From assembly GCA_035937595.1 (NCBI GenBank), contig DASZHS010000008.1, positions 1 through 46,868 of the forward strand: DNA of 46,868 nucleotides. Reading direction: 5' to 3'. This document shows positions 37,932 through 46,125 of this stretch, piece after piece. The notes under the pieces were generated by a model that saw nothing but the letters and a program-made list of their open reading frames with translations, was not told where the DNA came from and ran no database searches. Every line of letters begins with the position of its first letter. The stretch's first letter is position 1. This stretch comes from Palsa-459 sp035937595. GTDB lineage: Bacteria; Actinomycetota; Acidimicrobiia; Acidimicrobiales; RAAP-2. Both the position numbers and the translations under genes were made by a program.

Positions 37932-39548
37932 GTGACCGCCGTGTCGGGTGGGTCGTCGCGCCGACGCCGGGGACTGATCGTCAGCCTGGTGGCGATGCTG
38001 GTCATCTCCTTCGGGTCGCTGTTCCTCACGCTGGCCGCGGGATGGTCGCCCAAGCTCGGCCTCGACCTCGCCGGCGGCACCCAGGTCGTGCTGACGCCGG
38101 CGAAGGGCCACTCGCTCAGCGCCGGCCAGCTGGCCGTCACCGAGCAGATCATCCGGAACCGCGTGGCGGGCATCGGCGTGTCGGGCGCCACCGTCCAGAC
38201 GTCGGGGAACCCGCCGCAGGTGATCATCCAGGTGCCCGGCATCAAGAACGCCCAGAAGGTCCTGGGCGAGCTCGTGACGACCGCGCAGCTGCTGTTCCGA
38301 CCGGTCGAGTGCTTCGCGCTGCCCTACCAGCGTGCCGCGCCCGTGCACGGCAAGCCGGTGAAGCCGCCCAGCCCGATCAATCTTCCGCCGTGCCAGCGGC
38401 AGCTCACGGCGTCGGTGACCCAGAACCCGAGCTTCCAGGTGGTCCCGAACGCCAACAACATCAACGGCTACACGGTCACGCAACTCGCGCCGGACCCGAC
38501 GTTCACCAACATCCGCTCGGTCACCCCGCTCACCGACTCGATCCCGGGCGTCGAGAAGAAGTCCGTCATCGAGCCGGGCCTGCCCGGGCAGCCGGCGATC
38601 TCGACCATCCCCAACTCGAGGTACGTGCTGTACGGGGCGGTCATGAACGGGACCGCCATCTCGTCGGCGTCGGCCCAGCAGACGACGACGGGGCAGTGGG
38701 TCGTGAACTGCGGGCTGACGGCGAAGGGCTCCGTCCAGTGGGACCACTGGACCCAGGTGTACTTCCACGGCTACATGGCCGTCGACCTCGACGGCGTCGT
38801 GCAGTCCGCACCGCTCATCCAGCCCCAGTCCGCCACCTGGTCCTCGTTCCAGGGGCAGGTCCAGATCTCGGGATCGTTCACCCAGGGCCAGGCGAACGCG
38901 CTCGCGATCGTGCTGCAGTACGGCTCGCTGCCCGTCCCGCTGCAGGTGCTCACGTACTCGACGGTCTCCCCGACGCTCGGGCACGACGCCCTCGTCGCGG
39001 GGCTCGGGGCGGGCCTCGCCGGCCTCGCCGTCGTCATGCTCTACGTGCTGCTCTACTACCGGCTCCTCGGCCTCGTCGTGCTCCTCGGCCTCGCCGTGAC
39101 CGCGGCGCTGCTCTGGGCGATCATCTCGGCGCTCGGCCAGACCTCGGTCGCCCCGGCCTTCGACCTCGCCGGGGTCACCGGGCTGATCGTCTCGATCGGC
39201 ATCACCGTCGACAGCTACATCGTCTACTTCGAACGATTAAAGGACGAGACCCGCTCGGGCCGCAGCGTCCGCACGTCCCTCGACCGCGGCTTCGCCTCGG
39301 CCTGGCGCACGGTGCTGGCCGCCGACACCGTGTCGCTGCTCGCCGCGGTCCTCCTGTACTTCCTGGCCGCCGGCTCGGTGCAGGGCTTCGCGTTCTTCCT
39401 CGGCCTCTCGACGCTGCTTGACATCATCGTCACCTGGTTCTTCACGCGCCCCGCGGTCTCGCTCCTCGGGCGCAACGAGCGCCTGACCTCGCTGCGCGGC
39501 GTCGGCGTCGCGCGCGGGCTCGCGGTCCGCCCGGGGGCACCTGCGTGA
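37932..39548 (+). CDS. secD: Protein translocase subunit SecD
   Basis: A 538-residue RND-like protein. After the first helix (LIVSLVAMLVISFGSLFLTL) comes KLGLDLAGGTQVVL, then a large extracytoplasmic P1 region with three Cys and a Pro-rich insert, and five C-terminal helices with the LIVSIGITVDSYIVYFERLKDE signature. It uses proton motive force with SecF to complete export. The D(D/N) motif region in the membrane is intact. A single TTA Leu codon occurs at 39237-39239, the only in-frame TTA I noticed. The stop overlaps the secF GTG by four bases. Confidence 0.94.
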   Translation: MTAVSGGSSRRRRGLIVSLVAMLVISFGSLFLTLAAGWSPKLGLDLAGGTQVVLTPAKGHSLSAGQLAVTEQIIRNRVAGIGVSGATVQTSGNPPQVIIQVPGIKNAQKVLGELVTTAQLLFRPVECFALPYQRAAPVHGKPVKPPSPINLPPCQRQLTASVTQNPSFQVVPNANNINGYTVTQLAPDPTFTNIRSVTPLTDSIPGVEKKSVIEPGLPGQPAISTIPNSRYVLYGAVMNGTAISSASAQQTTTGQWVVNCGLTAKGSVQWDHWTQVYFHGYMAVDLDGVVQSAPLIQPQSATWSSFQGQVQISGSFTQGQANALAIVLQYGSLPVPLQVLTYSTVSPTLGHDALVAGLGAGLAGLAVVMLYVLLYYRLLGLVVLLGLAVTAALLWAIISALGQTSVAPAFDLAGVTGLIVSIGITVDSYIVYFERLKDETRSGRSVRTSLDRGFASAWRTVLAADTVSLLAAVLLYFLAAGSVQGFAFFLGLSTLLDIIVTWFFTRPAVSLLGRNERLTSLRGVGVARGLAVRPGAPA

Positions 39549-40855
39549 GCGACGACGAGCTGCTGGACGAGTCCGAGCTGATCGAAGAGGTCGGCCTCGA
39601 GACCGCGACGACGGCGCGCGACCGCGCGAAGCTCGGGCCGTTCCGCCGCCTCTACGCCGGGCTCACGACGTTCGACTTCGTCGGGCGCAAGCGCGTCTGG
39701 TTCACCATCTCGGCCGTCATCATCCTCTCGGGGATGCTCGCGCTCGGGTTCAAGGGCCTCAACCTCGGCATCGACTTCAAGGGCGGCTCCACCTGGACCG
39801 TCAGCGCGCCCGGCGCCACCCAGCAGGGCGCCGTGAACGCCGTGACGCCCCCGCTCACGGTCCCGACCGTCGAGATCCTCACGGGCATCAACGGCAAGGT
39901 GACCGTGCAGGTGCAGGCCGACCTCAACGGCCTGCCGCAGGCGCAGCGCACCAAGGTCACCAACCAGGTGACCAACAAGCTCGCCCGCTACGCCACCCAG
40001 GTGACCGGGAAGAAGGTGTTCCCGAGGGACGTCTCGCTCTCGTTCATCGGGCCGAGCTGGGGCGGGCAGGTGACCCAGAAGGCTATCGAGGCGCTCATCG
40101 CGTTCTTCATCGCCGTCGTCGCCTACATCTCGATCCGCTTCGAGCCGAAGATGGCCATCGCGGCGTTCCTGGCGATGCTCCACGACCTGGCCGTGACCGT
40201 CGGGATCTACGCCCTGTTCGGGTTCCAGGTGACCCCGGACACGGTGATCGCCGTCCTCACGATCCTCGGCTACTCGCTCTACGACACGGTGGTGGTCTTC
40301 GACCGGATACGCGACAACACGAAGCCGTTCGCGGCCTCGGGCCGCATGACGTACTCGGCCATGGTCAACCTCTCGATGAACCAGACGCTGGCGCGCTCGA
40401 TCAACACGTCCATGGTGGCGATCCTGCCCGTGCTCTCGGTCCTGCTCGTCGGCGCCCAGCTGCTCGGCGCGATCACCCTGCAGAGCTACGGCGTGGCGCT
40501 CACCGTCGGCCTCCTCTCGGGGGCGTACTCGTCGATCTTCATCGCGTCACCGCTGCTCGCGATCATGAAGGAGCGCGAGCACCGCTACGTCGCGGTCCGC
40601 CAGCGGCTGGCCTCGAAGGGCGACCGCACGATCTCGATGAGCGCCCTCGACGCGGCGCGGATCCGGATCGCCGCGCCCGCGGCGCGCACCGGCAGCAGCG
40701 GGCCGCGCGCGTCGACGCCGGCCAAGCCGTCGACGCCCTCGACGTCGCCCAAGCCCGCCGCACCGGTGTCGACCGACGCGCGCGCCGCGACGTCGATCCC
40801 GCAGCAGACCGCACCCGCGATCGCGCCGAGGGCCCGCAAGCAGAAGAAGCGCTGA
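39545..40855 (+). CDS. secF: Protein translocase subunit SecF
   Basis: A 436-residue protein with six membrane helices. NLGIDFKGGSTWTV follows helix 1, and the membrane domain has TVIAVLTILGYSLYDTVVVFDRIRDN, the family signature. Beyond about residue 350 there is an unusual 80-residue Ala/Pro/Ser/Thr-rich cytosolic tail ending in a basic KQKKR; typical SecF proteins end soon after the last helix. The tail may contact ribosome or membrane lipids, but this is inference. It starts at GTG 39545 overlapping secD, and is followed by rel, which has its own promoter. Confidence 0.94.
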   Translation: MSDDELLDESELIEEVGLETATTARDRAKLGPFRRLYAGLTTFDFVGRKRVWFTISAVIILSGMLALGFKGLNLGIDFKGGSTWTVSAPGATQQGAVNAVTPPLTVPTVEILTGINGKVTVQVQADLNGLPQAQRTKVTNQVTNKLARYATQVTGKKVFPRDVSLSFIGPSWGGQVTQKAIEALIAFFIAVVAYISIRFEPKMAIAAFLAMLHDLAVTVGIYALFGFQVTPDTVIAVLTILGYSLYDTVVVFDRIRDNTKPFAASGRMTYSAMVNLSMNQTLARSINTSMVAILPVLSVLLVGAQLLGAITLQSYGVALTVGLLSGAYSSIFIASPLLAIMKEREHRYVAVRQRLASKGDRTISMSALDAARIRIAAPAARTGSSGPRASTPAKPSTPSTSPKPAAPVSTDARAATSIPQQTAPAIAPRARKQKKR

Positions 40856-40865
40856 CCTGCGTCAC

Positions 40866-40871
40866 TAGGCT
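40866..40871 (+). promoter_or_regulatory. -10 box TAGGCT, leaderless start for rel
   Basis: TAGGCT ends six bases before ATG 40878. The spacing favours ATG 40878 over the in-frame GTG at 40872. No Shine-Dalgarno sequence is present. Confidence 0.5.
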
Positions 40872-40877
40872 GTGCTG

Positions 40878-43094
40878 ATGGCGAGCCTGGCGACGACGAG
40901 CCGGTCGCGCCCCTCGGCCGACCCCGCCCTCGACGAGCTGCTGGGACCCGTCCTCGAGGCCTTCGAGCGCCACCGCAGCGGGGAGGACGACGCCCCGATC
41001 GTGGAGGCGGCGCGGGCCTCCGAGCTCGCCCACCGCGGCCAGGTGCGCCGCTCGGGCGAGGACTACGTCACGCACCCCGTCGCGGTGGCCCTGACGGTCG
41101 CCGAGCTCGGCCTCGACGCCGCGACGGTGGCGGCCGCGCTCCTGCACGACGCCGTCGAGGACACCGGGATGAGCCTCGCCAACGTCCGGGCCCAGTTCGG
41201 CGAGGTGGTCGCCCGCGTCGTCGACGGCGTGACCAAGCTCGACCGCCTGGAGTTCGACTCCAAGGAGGCCCAGCAGGCGGCCACGATCCGCAAGATGTTC
41301 CTCGCCATGGCGACGGACTGGCGGGTGCTGCTCATCAAGCTCGCCGACCGCCTCCACAACATGCGGACGATCGCCGTCATGCCCGAGGTGAACCAGCGCG
41401 CGACCGCCCAGGAGACCCTCGACGTCTACGCGCCGCTCGCGCACCGCCTCGGGGTCCAGCAGGTGAAGTGGCAGCTCGAGGACCTCGCGTTCGCCACGCT
41501 GCAGCCGAAGCGCTACGCCGAGATCGAGCAGATGGTCGCCTCGCGGACCCCCGAGCGCGAGCAGTACGTCGCCGAGGTCTGCGCACAGCTGCGCGACAAG
41601 CTCTCGACGGAGGGGATCGCCGCGGAGCTGTCGGGGCGCCCGAAGCACCTCTGGAGCATCTACGAGAAGATGGTCGTCAACGGCAAGGAGTTCGACGAGA
41701 TCTTCGACCTCGTCGGGCTGCGGGCGATCACCGAGAACGAGCACGACTGCTGGGCGACGCTCGGCCTCCTGCACGCCCTGTGGCACCCCGTCCAGGGACG
41801 GTTCAAGGACTTCATCAACCAGCCCAAGTTCAACCTCTACCAGTCGCTGCACACGACGGTGATCGGGCTCAACGGCAAGCCGATCGAGGTCCAGATCCGC
41901 ACCCAGGAGATGCACCGGCGCGCCGAGTACGGGATCGCGGCGCACTGGGGCTACAAGGAGCACGCGACGCCGTCCGAGATGGCCTGGATGCGCCGGCTCA
42001 CCGACACCGAGCAGGAGTCGACGGACGCCATCGACTTCCTCGAGGCGCTCAAGCTCGACCTGGAGCAAGACGAGGTCTACGTCTTCACGCCGAAGGGCCG
42101 GGTCATCGCGCTCGTGGCGAACTCCACCCCGGTCGACTTCGCCTACGCCGTGCACACCGAGGTCGGCCACCACTGCGTCGGCGCCAAGGTCAACGGGCGC
42201 CTCGTCCCGCTCGACACGCGGCTGAGCTCCGCGGACGTCGTCGAGGTCCTCACGTCCAAGGCCGAGACCGCCGGCCCGTCGCGGGACTGGATGGGTTTCG
42301 TCCAGTCGACCCGCGCGCGCTCCAAGATCCGCCAGTGGTTCTCGCGGGAGCGGCGCGAGGACTCGATCGAGTCGGGCCGCGACGAGCTCGTCCGCGCGCT
42401 GCGGCGCGCGGGGCTGCCCATCCAGACCTCGATCGCCTCGGGCGCCCTGCAGGTGGTCGGCGCACAGATGAACCTCCAGGACCTCGACGGCCTGCTCGCC
42501 GCGATCGGCGAGAGCCAGGTCTCCGCCCAGTCCGTCGTCCAGCGCCTCCAGCGCGAGCTGCGCGGCGGCGACGAGGAGTCCCTGCCCACGACCGTCGCGC
42601 GCGGGCCGAGGGTCGGGACCGGCCCCCGGCGCAGCGCGGGGGTCTACGTCGAGGGCCTCGACGACGTGATGGTGCACCTCGCCAAGTGCTGCTCGCCCGT
42701 CCCGGGCGACCAGATCCTCGGCTTCGTGACCCAGGGGCGCGGGGTCTCGGTGCACCGCACCGACTGCTCCAACGCGACCGCGCTCGCGAGCGAGTCGCGC
42801 CACCGCCTCGTCGACGTCGAGTGGGACGCCTCGTCGAACAACTCGTTCCGCGTCTCGCTCGACGTGCGCGCCTTCGACCGCGCCGGGCTGCTCGCCGACG
42901 TGAGTTCGGCGATGGCCGAGAGCCACCTCAACATCCTCGCGGCGCACACGACGACGTCGCCGGACCGCGTGGTGAAGATGACCTTCGAGGTCGAGCTCGC
43001 CGACCCGTCGCACCTCTCGAGCGTGCTGACCCAGCTCCAGCACGTCGACGGGGTCTTCGACGCGTACCGCCAGCTCCCGGGCCGCGGGCGGTGA
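40878..43094 (+). CDS. rel: Bifunctional (p)ppGpp synthetase/hydrolase Rel
   Basis: A 738-residue long RSH protein. The hydrolase HD domain has LLHDAVEDT (H90-D91) and KLADRLHNMRT. The synthetase domain has GRPKHLWSIYEKM, the GRFKDFI loop (R308 to D311, the RxKD form typical of bifunctional Rel) and NLYQSLHTTV. TGS (VYVFTPKGRVIAL), helical and zinc-finger regions (HLAKCCSPVPGDQILGF, HRTDC) and a C-terminal ACT domain follow. Both activities should be intact. It makes and degrades the stringent-response alarmone at the ribosome. The stop overlaps the hisS GTG by four bases. Confidence 0.97.
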   Translation: MASLATTSRSRPSADPALDELLGPVLEAFERHRSGEDDAPIVEAARASELAHRGQVRRSGEDYVTHPVAVALTVAELGLDAATVAAALLHDAVEDTGMSLANVRAQFGEVVARVVDGVTKLDRLEFDSKEAQQAATIRKMFLAMATDWRVLLIKLADRLHNMRTIAVMPEVNQRATAQETLDVYAPLAHRLGVQQVKWQLEDLAFATLQPKRYAEIEQMVASRTPEREQYVAEVCAQLRDKLSTEGIAAELSGRPKHLWSIYEKMVVNGKEFDEIFDLVGLRAITENEHDCWATLGLLHALWHPVQGRFKDFINQPKFNLYQSLHTTVIGLNGKPIEVQIRTQEMHRRAEYGIAAHWGYKEHATPSEMAWMRRLTDTEQESTDAIDFLEALKLDLEQDEVYVFTPKGRVIALVANSTPVDFAYAVHTEVGHHCVGAKVNGRLVPLDTRLSSADVVEVLTSKAETAGPSRDWMGFVQSTRARSKIRQWFSRERREDSIESGRDELVRALRRAGLPIQTSIASGALQVVGAQMNLQDLDGLLAAIGESQVSAQSVVQRLQRELRGGDEESLPTTVARGPRVGTGPRRSAGVYVEGLDDVMVHLAKCCSPVPGDQILGFVTQGRGVSVHRTDCSNATALASESRHRLVDVEWDASSNNSFRVSLDVRAFDRAGLLADVSSAMAESHLNILAAHTTTSPDRVVKMTFEVELADPSHLSSVLTQLQHVDGVFDAYRQLPGRGR

Positions 43095-44389
43095 GCGAGG
43101 AGGAGGGCCGCGACGCCGACGCCGCGCCGCGCAGCCCGAGGGGGACCCACGACGTGCTGCCGCCGGCGTCGTCGCGCTGGGAGGCGCTCATCGCGCGGTA
43201 CGCGACCCTCGCCGAGCGCGCCGGGTTCGGCCTCGCGCACACGCCGGCGTTCGAGGACGCGCGCGTCTTCCGCCGCGGCATCGGAGAGGACTCCGAGGTC
43301 GTCGGCAAGGAGATGTACGAGTTCGACGATCGCTCCGGCCGGCACCTCGCGCTGCGCCCCGAGGGCACCGCGCCCATCGTGCGCGCGTTCGTCCAGCACC
43401 GCCCGCCGGTGCCCTGGCGCGTCTGGTACGTGACGCCGGCGTTCCGCTACGAGCAGGCCCAGGCCGGGCGGTACCGCCAGCACCACCAGCTGGGCGCCGA
43501 GGTCCTCGGCACCGAGGACCCCGACGTGGACGTCGAGGTGATCGCGCTGCTCCACGACCTTTTGCGCGGCCTCGGGCTGACGGCGTTCGCGCTGCGGATC
43601 ACCTCGCTGGGCGACACGACGTGCCGCCCGGGCTACCTGGTCGAGCTCACCCGGTACCTCGAGGGCGTCGAGCACGCCCTGTGCGACGAGCACGCCACCA
43701 CCTGGCGGCGCAACCCCCTGCGCGTCCTCGACTGCAAGCGGCCGGCGTGCCTCGCGGCGACCGAGAAGGCGCCGCGGCTCCGCGCGCACCTGTGCGAGCC
43801 GTGCGAGGCGCACCTCCTGCGCGTCTATGCGGGCCTCGACGCCGTCGGGGTCGCCTACCGCGAGGACGACCGCCTCGTGCGCGGGCTCGACTACTACACC
43901 CGGACGACCTTCGAGTTCACCGGGGCCGCGCTCGACGCGGCGAGCGACGCGCTCGGCGGCGGCGGGCGCTACGACCTCCTCGCCGAGGCGCTCGGCGGGC
44001 CGCCCACCCCCGGCATCGGGTTCGGCTCGGGGATCGAGCGCCTCCTGCTCGCCTGCGACGCCGAGGGCGTCTTCCCGATCGACGCGCCGCACGCCGAGGT
44101 CTTCGTCGTCGACGTGACGGGCGGCGCGCTGGCGCGCGACCTCGTGGTCTCGCTGCGCCGCGCGGGCGTCCGGGCCGAGCGCGCCTACGACGGCCGATCG
44201 ATGAAGGCCCAGCTGAAGGCCGCGGACCGCTCCGGCGCGCCGCTCGCGCTCATCGTCGGCGACGCCGAGCTCGCCGCGGGCACCGTCGTCGTGCGCGACC
44301 TCGTGGCCGGGACCCAGGGGACCGAACCGCTCGACGTCCTCCTCGCCCGGGTCGCCGCGACCGGCGCGCTGCGCGGAGCCGACGCGTGA
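43091..44389 (+). CDS. hisS: Histidyl-tRNA synthetase
   Basis: A 432-residue class II synthetase of normal length. RGTHDVLPPAS is the N-terminal signature, motif 2 is FRYEQAQAGRYRQHHQLGAE, the HisA motif reads LVRGLDYYTRTTFEF and motif 3 GFGSGIERLLLA. The C-terminal anticodon-binding domain contains LRRAGVRAERAYDGRSMKAQLK. It charges tRNA-His. The GTG at 43091 overlaps rel by four bases. A Cys-rich patch in the middle (CKRPACL...CEPCEAH) resembles a small zinc-binding insertion found in many bacterial HisRS. Confidence 0.97.
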   Translation: MSEEEGRDADAAPRSPRGTHDVLPPASSRWEALIARYATLAERAGFGLAHTPAFEDARVFRRGIGEDSEVVGKEMYEFDDRSGRHLALRPEGTAPIVRAFVQHRPPVPWRVWYVTPAFRYEQAQAGRYRQHHQLGAEVLGTEDPDVDVEVIALLHDLLRGLGLTAFALRITSLGDTTCRPGYLVELTRYLEGVEHALCDEHATTWRRNPLRVLDCKRPACLAATEKAPRLRAHLCEPCEAHLLRVYAGLDAVGVAYREDDRLVRGLDYYTRTTFEFTGAALDAASDALGGGGRYDLLAEALGGPPTPGIGFGSGIERLLLACDAEGVFPIDAPHAEVFVVDVTGGALARDLVVSLRRAGVRAERAYDGRSMKAQLKAADRSGAPLALIVGDAELAAGTVVVRDLVAGTQGTEPLDVLLARVAATGALRGADA

Positions 44390-46125
44390 GCCGCGACCTC
44401 GAGCGCACGGCGCTTCGCGACCGGTTCTGCGGGACGCTCGACGTCAGCGACGTGGGGGAGCGGGTCGCGCTCTGCGGGTGGGTGGCGAGGCGCCGCGAGC
44501 ACGGCGAGCACCTCGCCTTCGTCGACCTCCGCGACCACACGGGGCTCGTCCAGTGCGTGATCGACAACACCGTCGACGTGCGCAGCGAGTTCGTGCTGCG
44601 CGTGACGGGCACGGTGCGGCGCCGCCCCGAGGACAAGGTCAACGAGGAGCTGCCGACCGGTGCGGTCGAGCTCGGGGAGTGCGACGTCGAGGTGCTCGCG
44701 ACCGCCGAGACGCCCCCGTTCCCGATCGGCGGGCGCACCGAGCCCGACGAGCAGGTCCGCTACCAGTGGCGGTACCTCGACCTGCGCCAGGAGCGGCTGC
44801 AGCGCAACCTCCGGCTCCGGGCGCGGCTCAACGCCGCGATCCGCGCGGCGTTCGACCGCCAGGGGTTCTGCGAGGTCGAGACGCCGCTGCTGTGGGCGCC
44901 CACGCCGGAGGGCGCGAGGGAGTTCGTGATCCCCTCGCGGCTGCGCCACGGCACGTTCTACGTCCTGCCCCAGAGCCCGCAGCTCGCCAAGCAGCTCCTG
45001 ATGGTGGGCGGGTTCGACCGCTACTACCAGATCGCGCGCTGCATGCGCGACGAGGACTCGCGGGCCGACCGCCAGTTCGAGTTCACCCAGCTCGACGTCG
45101 AGGCGAGCTTCGTCGACCAAGAGGACGTCTTCGCGTTCGTCACCGAGGCCGTGCTCGACGCCGCCGAGGCCGCCACCGGCGAGCGGCCCGGCCCCATCGC
45201 GCGCCTCACCTGGACCGAGTGCCGGGACCGCTACGGGACCGACAAGCCCGACCTGCGCTTCGGCATGGAGCTCGTCTCGCTCACCGACGCCTTCGCCCAC
45301 ACCGAGGTGAAGGCGCTGCAGGCCGCCTCCGTCCAGGCGCTCCGCCTCCCCGGCGGCGCCGCGCTCACCCGGGCCCGCCTCGACGAGCTGACCGAGCGCG
45401 CCAAGCGCGAGGGCGCCGCGGGGCTCGCCTGGTTCCGCGTGACCACCGAGGGGCTCGACGCGCCCCTCGCACGGTTCCTCGCAGCCCCCGAGGCCGCCGC
45501 GATCACCGCGGTCGACGGGGCGGGCGTCGGCGACCTCGTGCTCGTCGTCGCGTCCGACCACGCGACGGCGTGCGCGGTGCTCGGCGCGCTGCGCGTCCAC
45601 CTCGGCGCCCCACCCGTCGGCGACGGGCCGCACCGGTACTGCTGGGTGACCGAGTTCCCCCTCTTCGAGGGCGTCACCAGCGACGGCACGGTGATCCCCG
45701 CGCACCACCCCTTCACGATGCCGCACCTCGACGACCTCGACCGCCTGGAGTCCGACCCGCTCTCGGTCCGGTCGCAGTCCTACGACCTCGTGCTCAACGG
45801 CTGGGAGCTCGGCAGCGGCTCGATCCGGATCCACCGCGCCGACGTCCAGCGCCGCATCTTCGCCGTGCTCAAGATGACCGACGAGGAGGTCGAGAGCCGG
45901 TTCGGCTTCCTGCTCGACGCCTTCCGCTACGGCGCGCCCCCCCACGGCGGCTTCGCCTTCGGGATCGACCGCCTCGCCGCGATCTTCGCGGGCGAGGAGA
46001 ACATCCGAGAGGTCGTCGCGTTCCCGAAGACCCAGTCCGGCGCGGACCTCATGACCGGCGCGCCCGCGCCGATCGCACCGTCCCAGCTCCGCGACCTCGG
46101 CCTGGAGCTCCGACCGACGACGTGA
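44386..46125 (+). CDS. aspS: Aspartyl-tRNA synthetase, bacterial type
   Basis: A 579-residue class II synthetase. The N-terminal OB anticodon domain is GERVALCGWVARRREHGEHLAFVDLRDHTG. The catalytic core has FYVLPQSPQLAKQLLM, RCMRDEDSRADRQFEFTQLDVE (motif 2) and GFAFGIDRLAAIFAG (motif 3), with the bacterial GAD insertion domain between. It charges tRNA-Asp; whether it also charges tRNA-Asn cannot be decided here. The GTG overlaps hisS by four bases and the stop overlaps rarA by four. Confidence 0.97.
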   Translation: MSRDLERTALRDRFCGTLDVSDVGERVALCGWVARRREHGEHLAFVDLRDHTGLVQCVIDNTVDVRSEFVLRVTGTVRRRPEDKVNEELPTGAVELGECDVEVLATAETPPFPIGGRTEPDEQVRYQWRYLDLRQERLQRNLRLRARLNAAIRAAFDRQGFCEVETPLLWAPTPEGAREFVIPSRLRHGTFYVLPQSPQLAKQLLMVGGFDRYYQIARCMRDEDSRADRQFEFTQLDVEASFVDQEDVFAFVTEAVLDAAEAATGERPGPIARLTWTECRDRYGTDKPDLRFGMELVSLTDAFAHTEVKALQAASVQALRLPGGAALTRARLDELTERAKREGAAGLAWFRVTTEGLDAPLARFLAAPEAAAITAVDGAGVGDLVLVVASDHATACAVLGALRVHLGAPPVGDGPHRYCWVTEFPLFEGVTSDGTVIPAHHPFTMPHLDDLDRLESDPLSVRSQSYDLVLNGWELGSGSIRIHRADVQRRIFAVLKMTDEEVESRFGFLLDAFRYGAPPHGGFAFGIDRLAAIFAGEENIREVVAFPKTQSGADLMTGAPAPIAPSQLRDLGLELRPTT

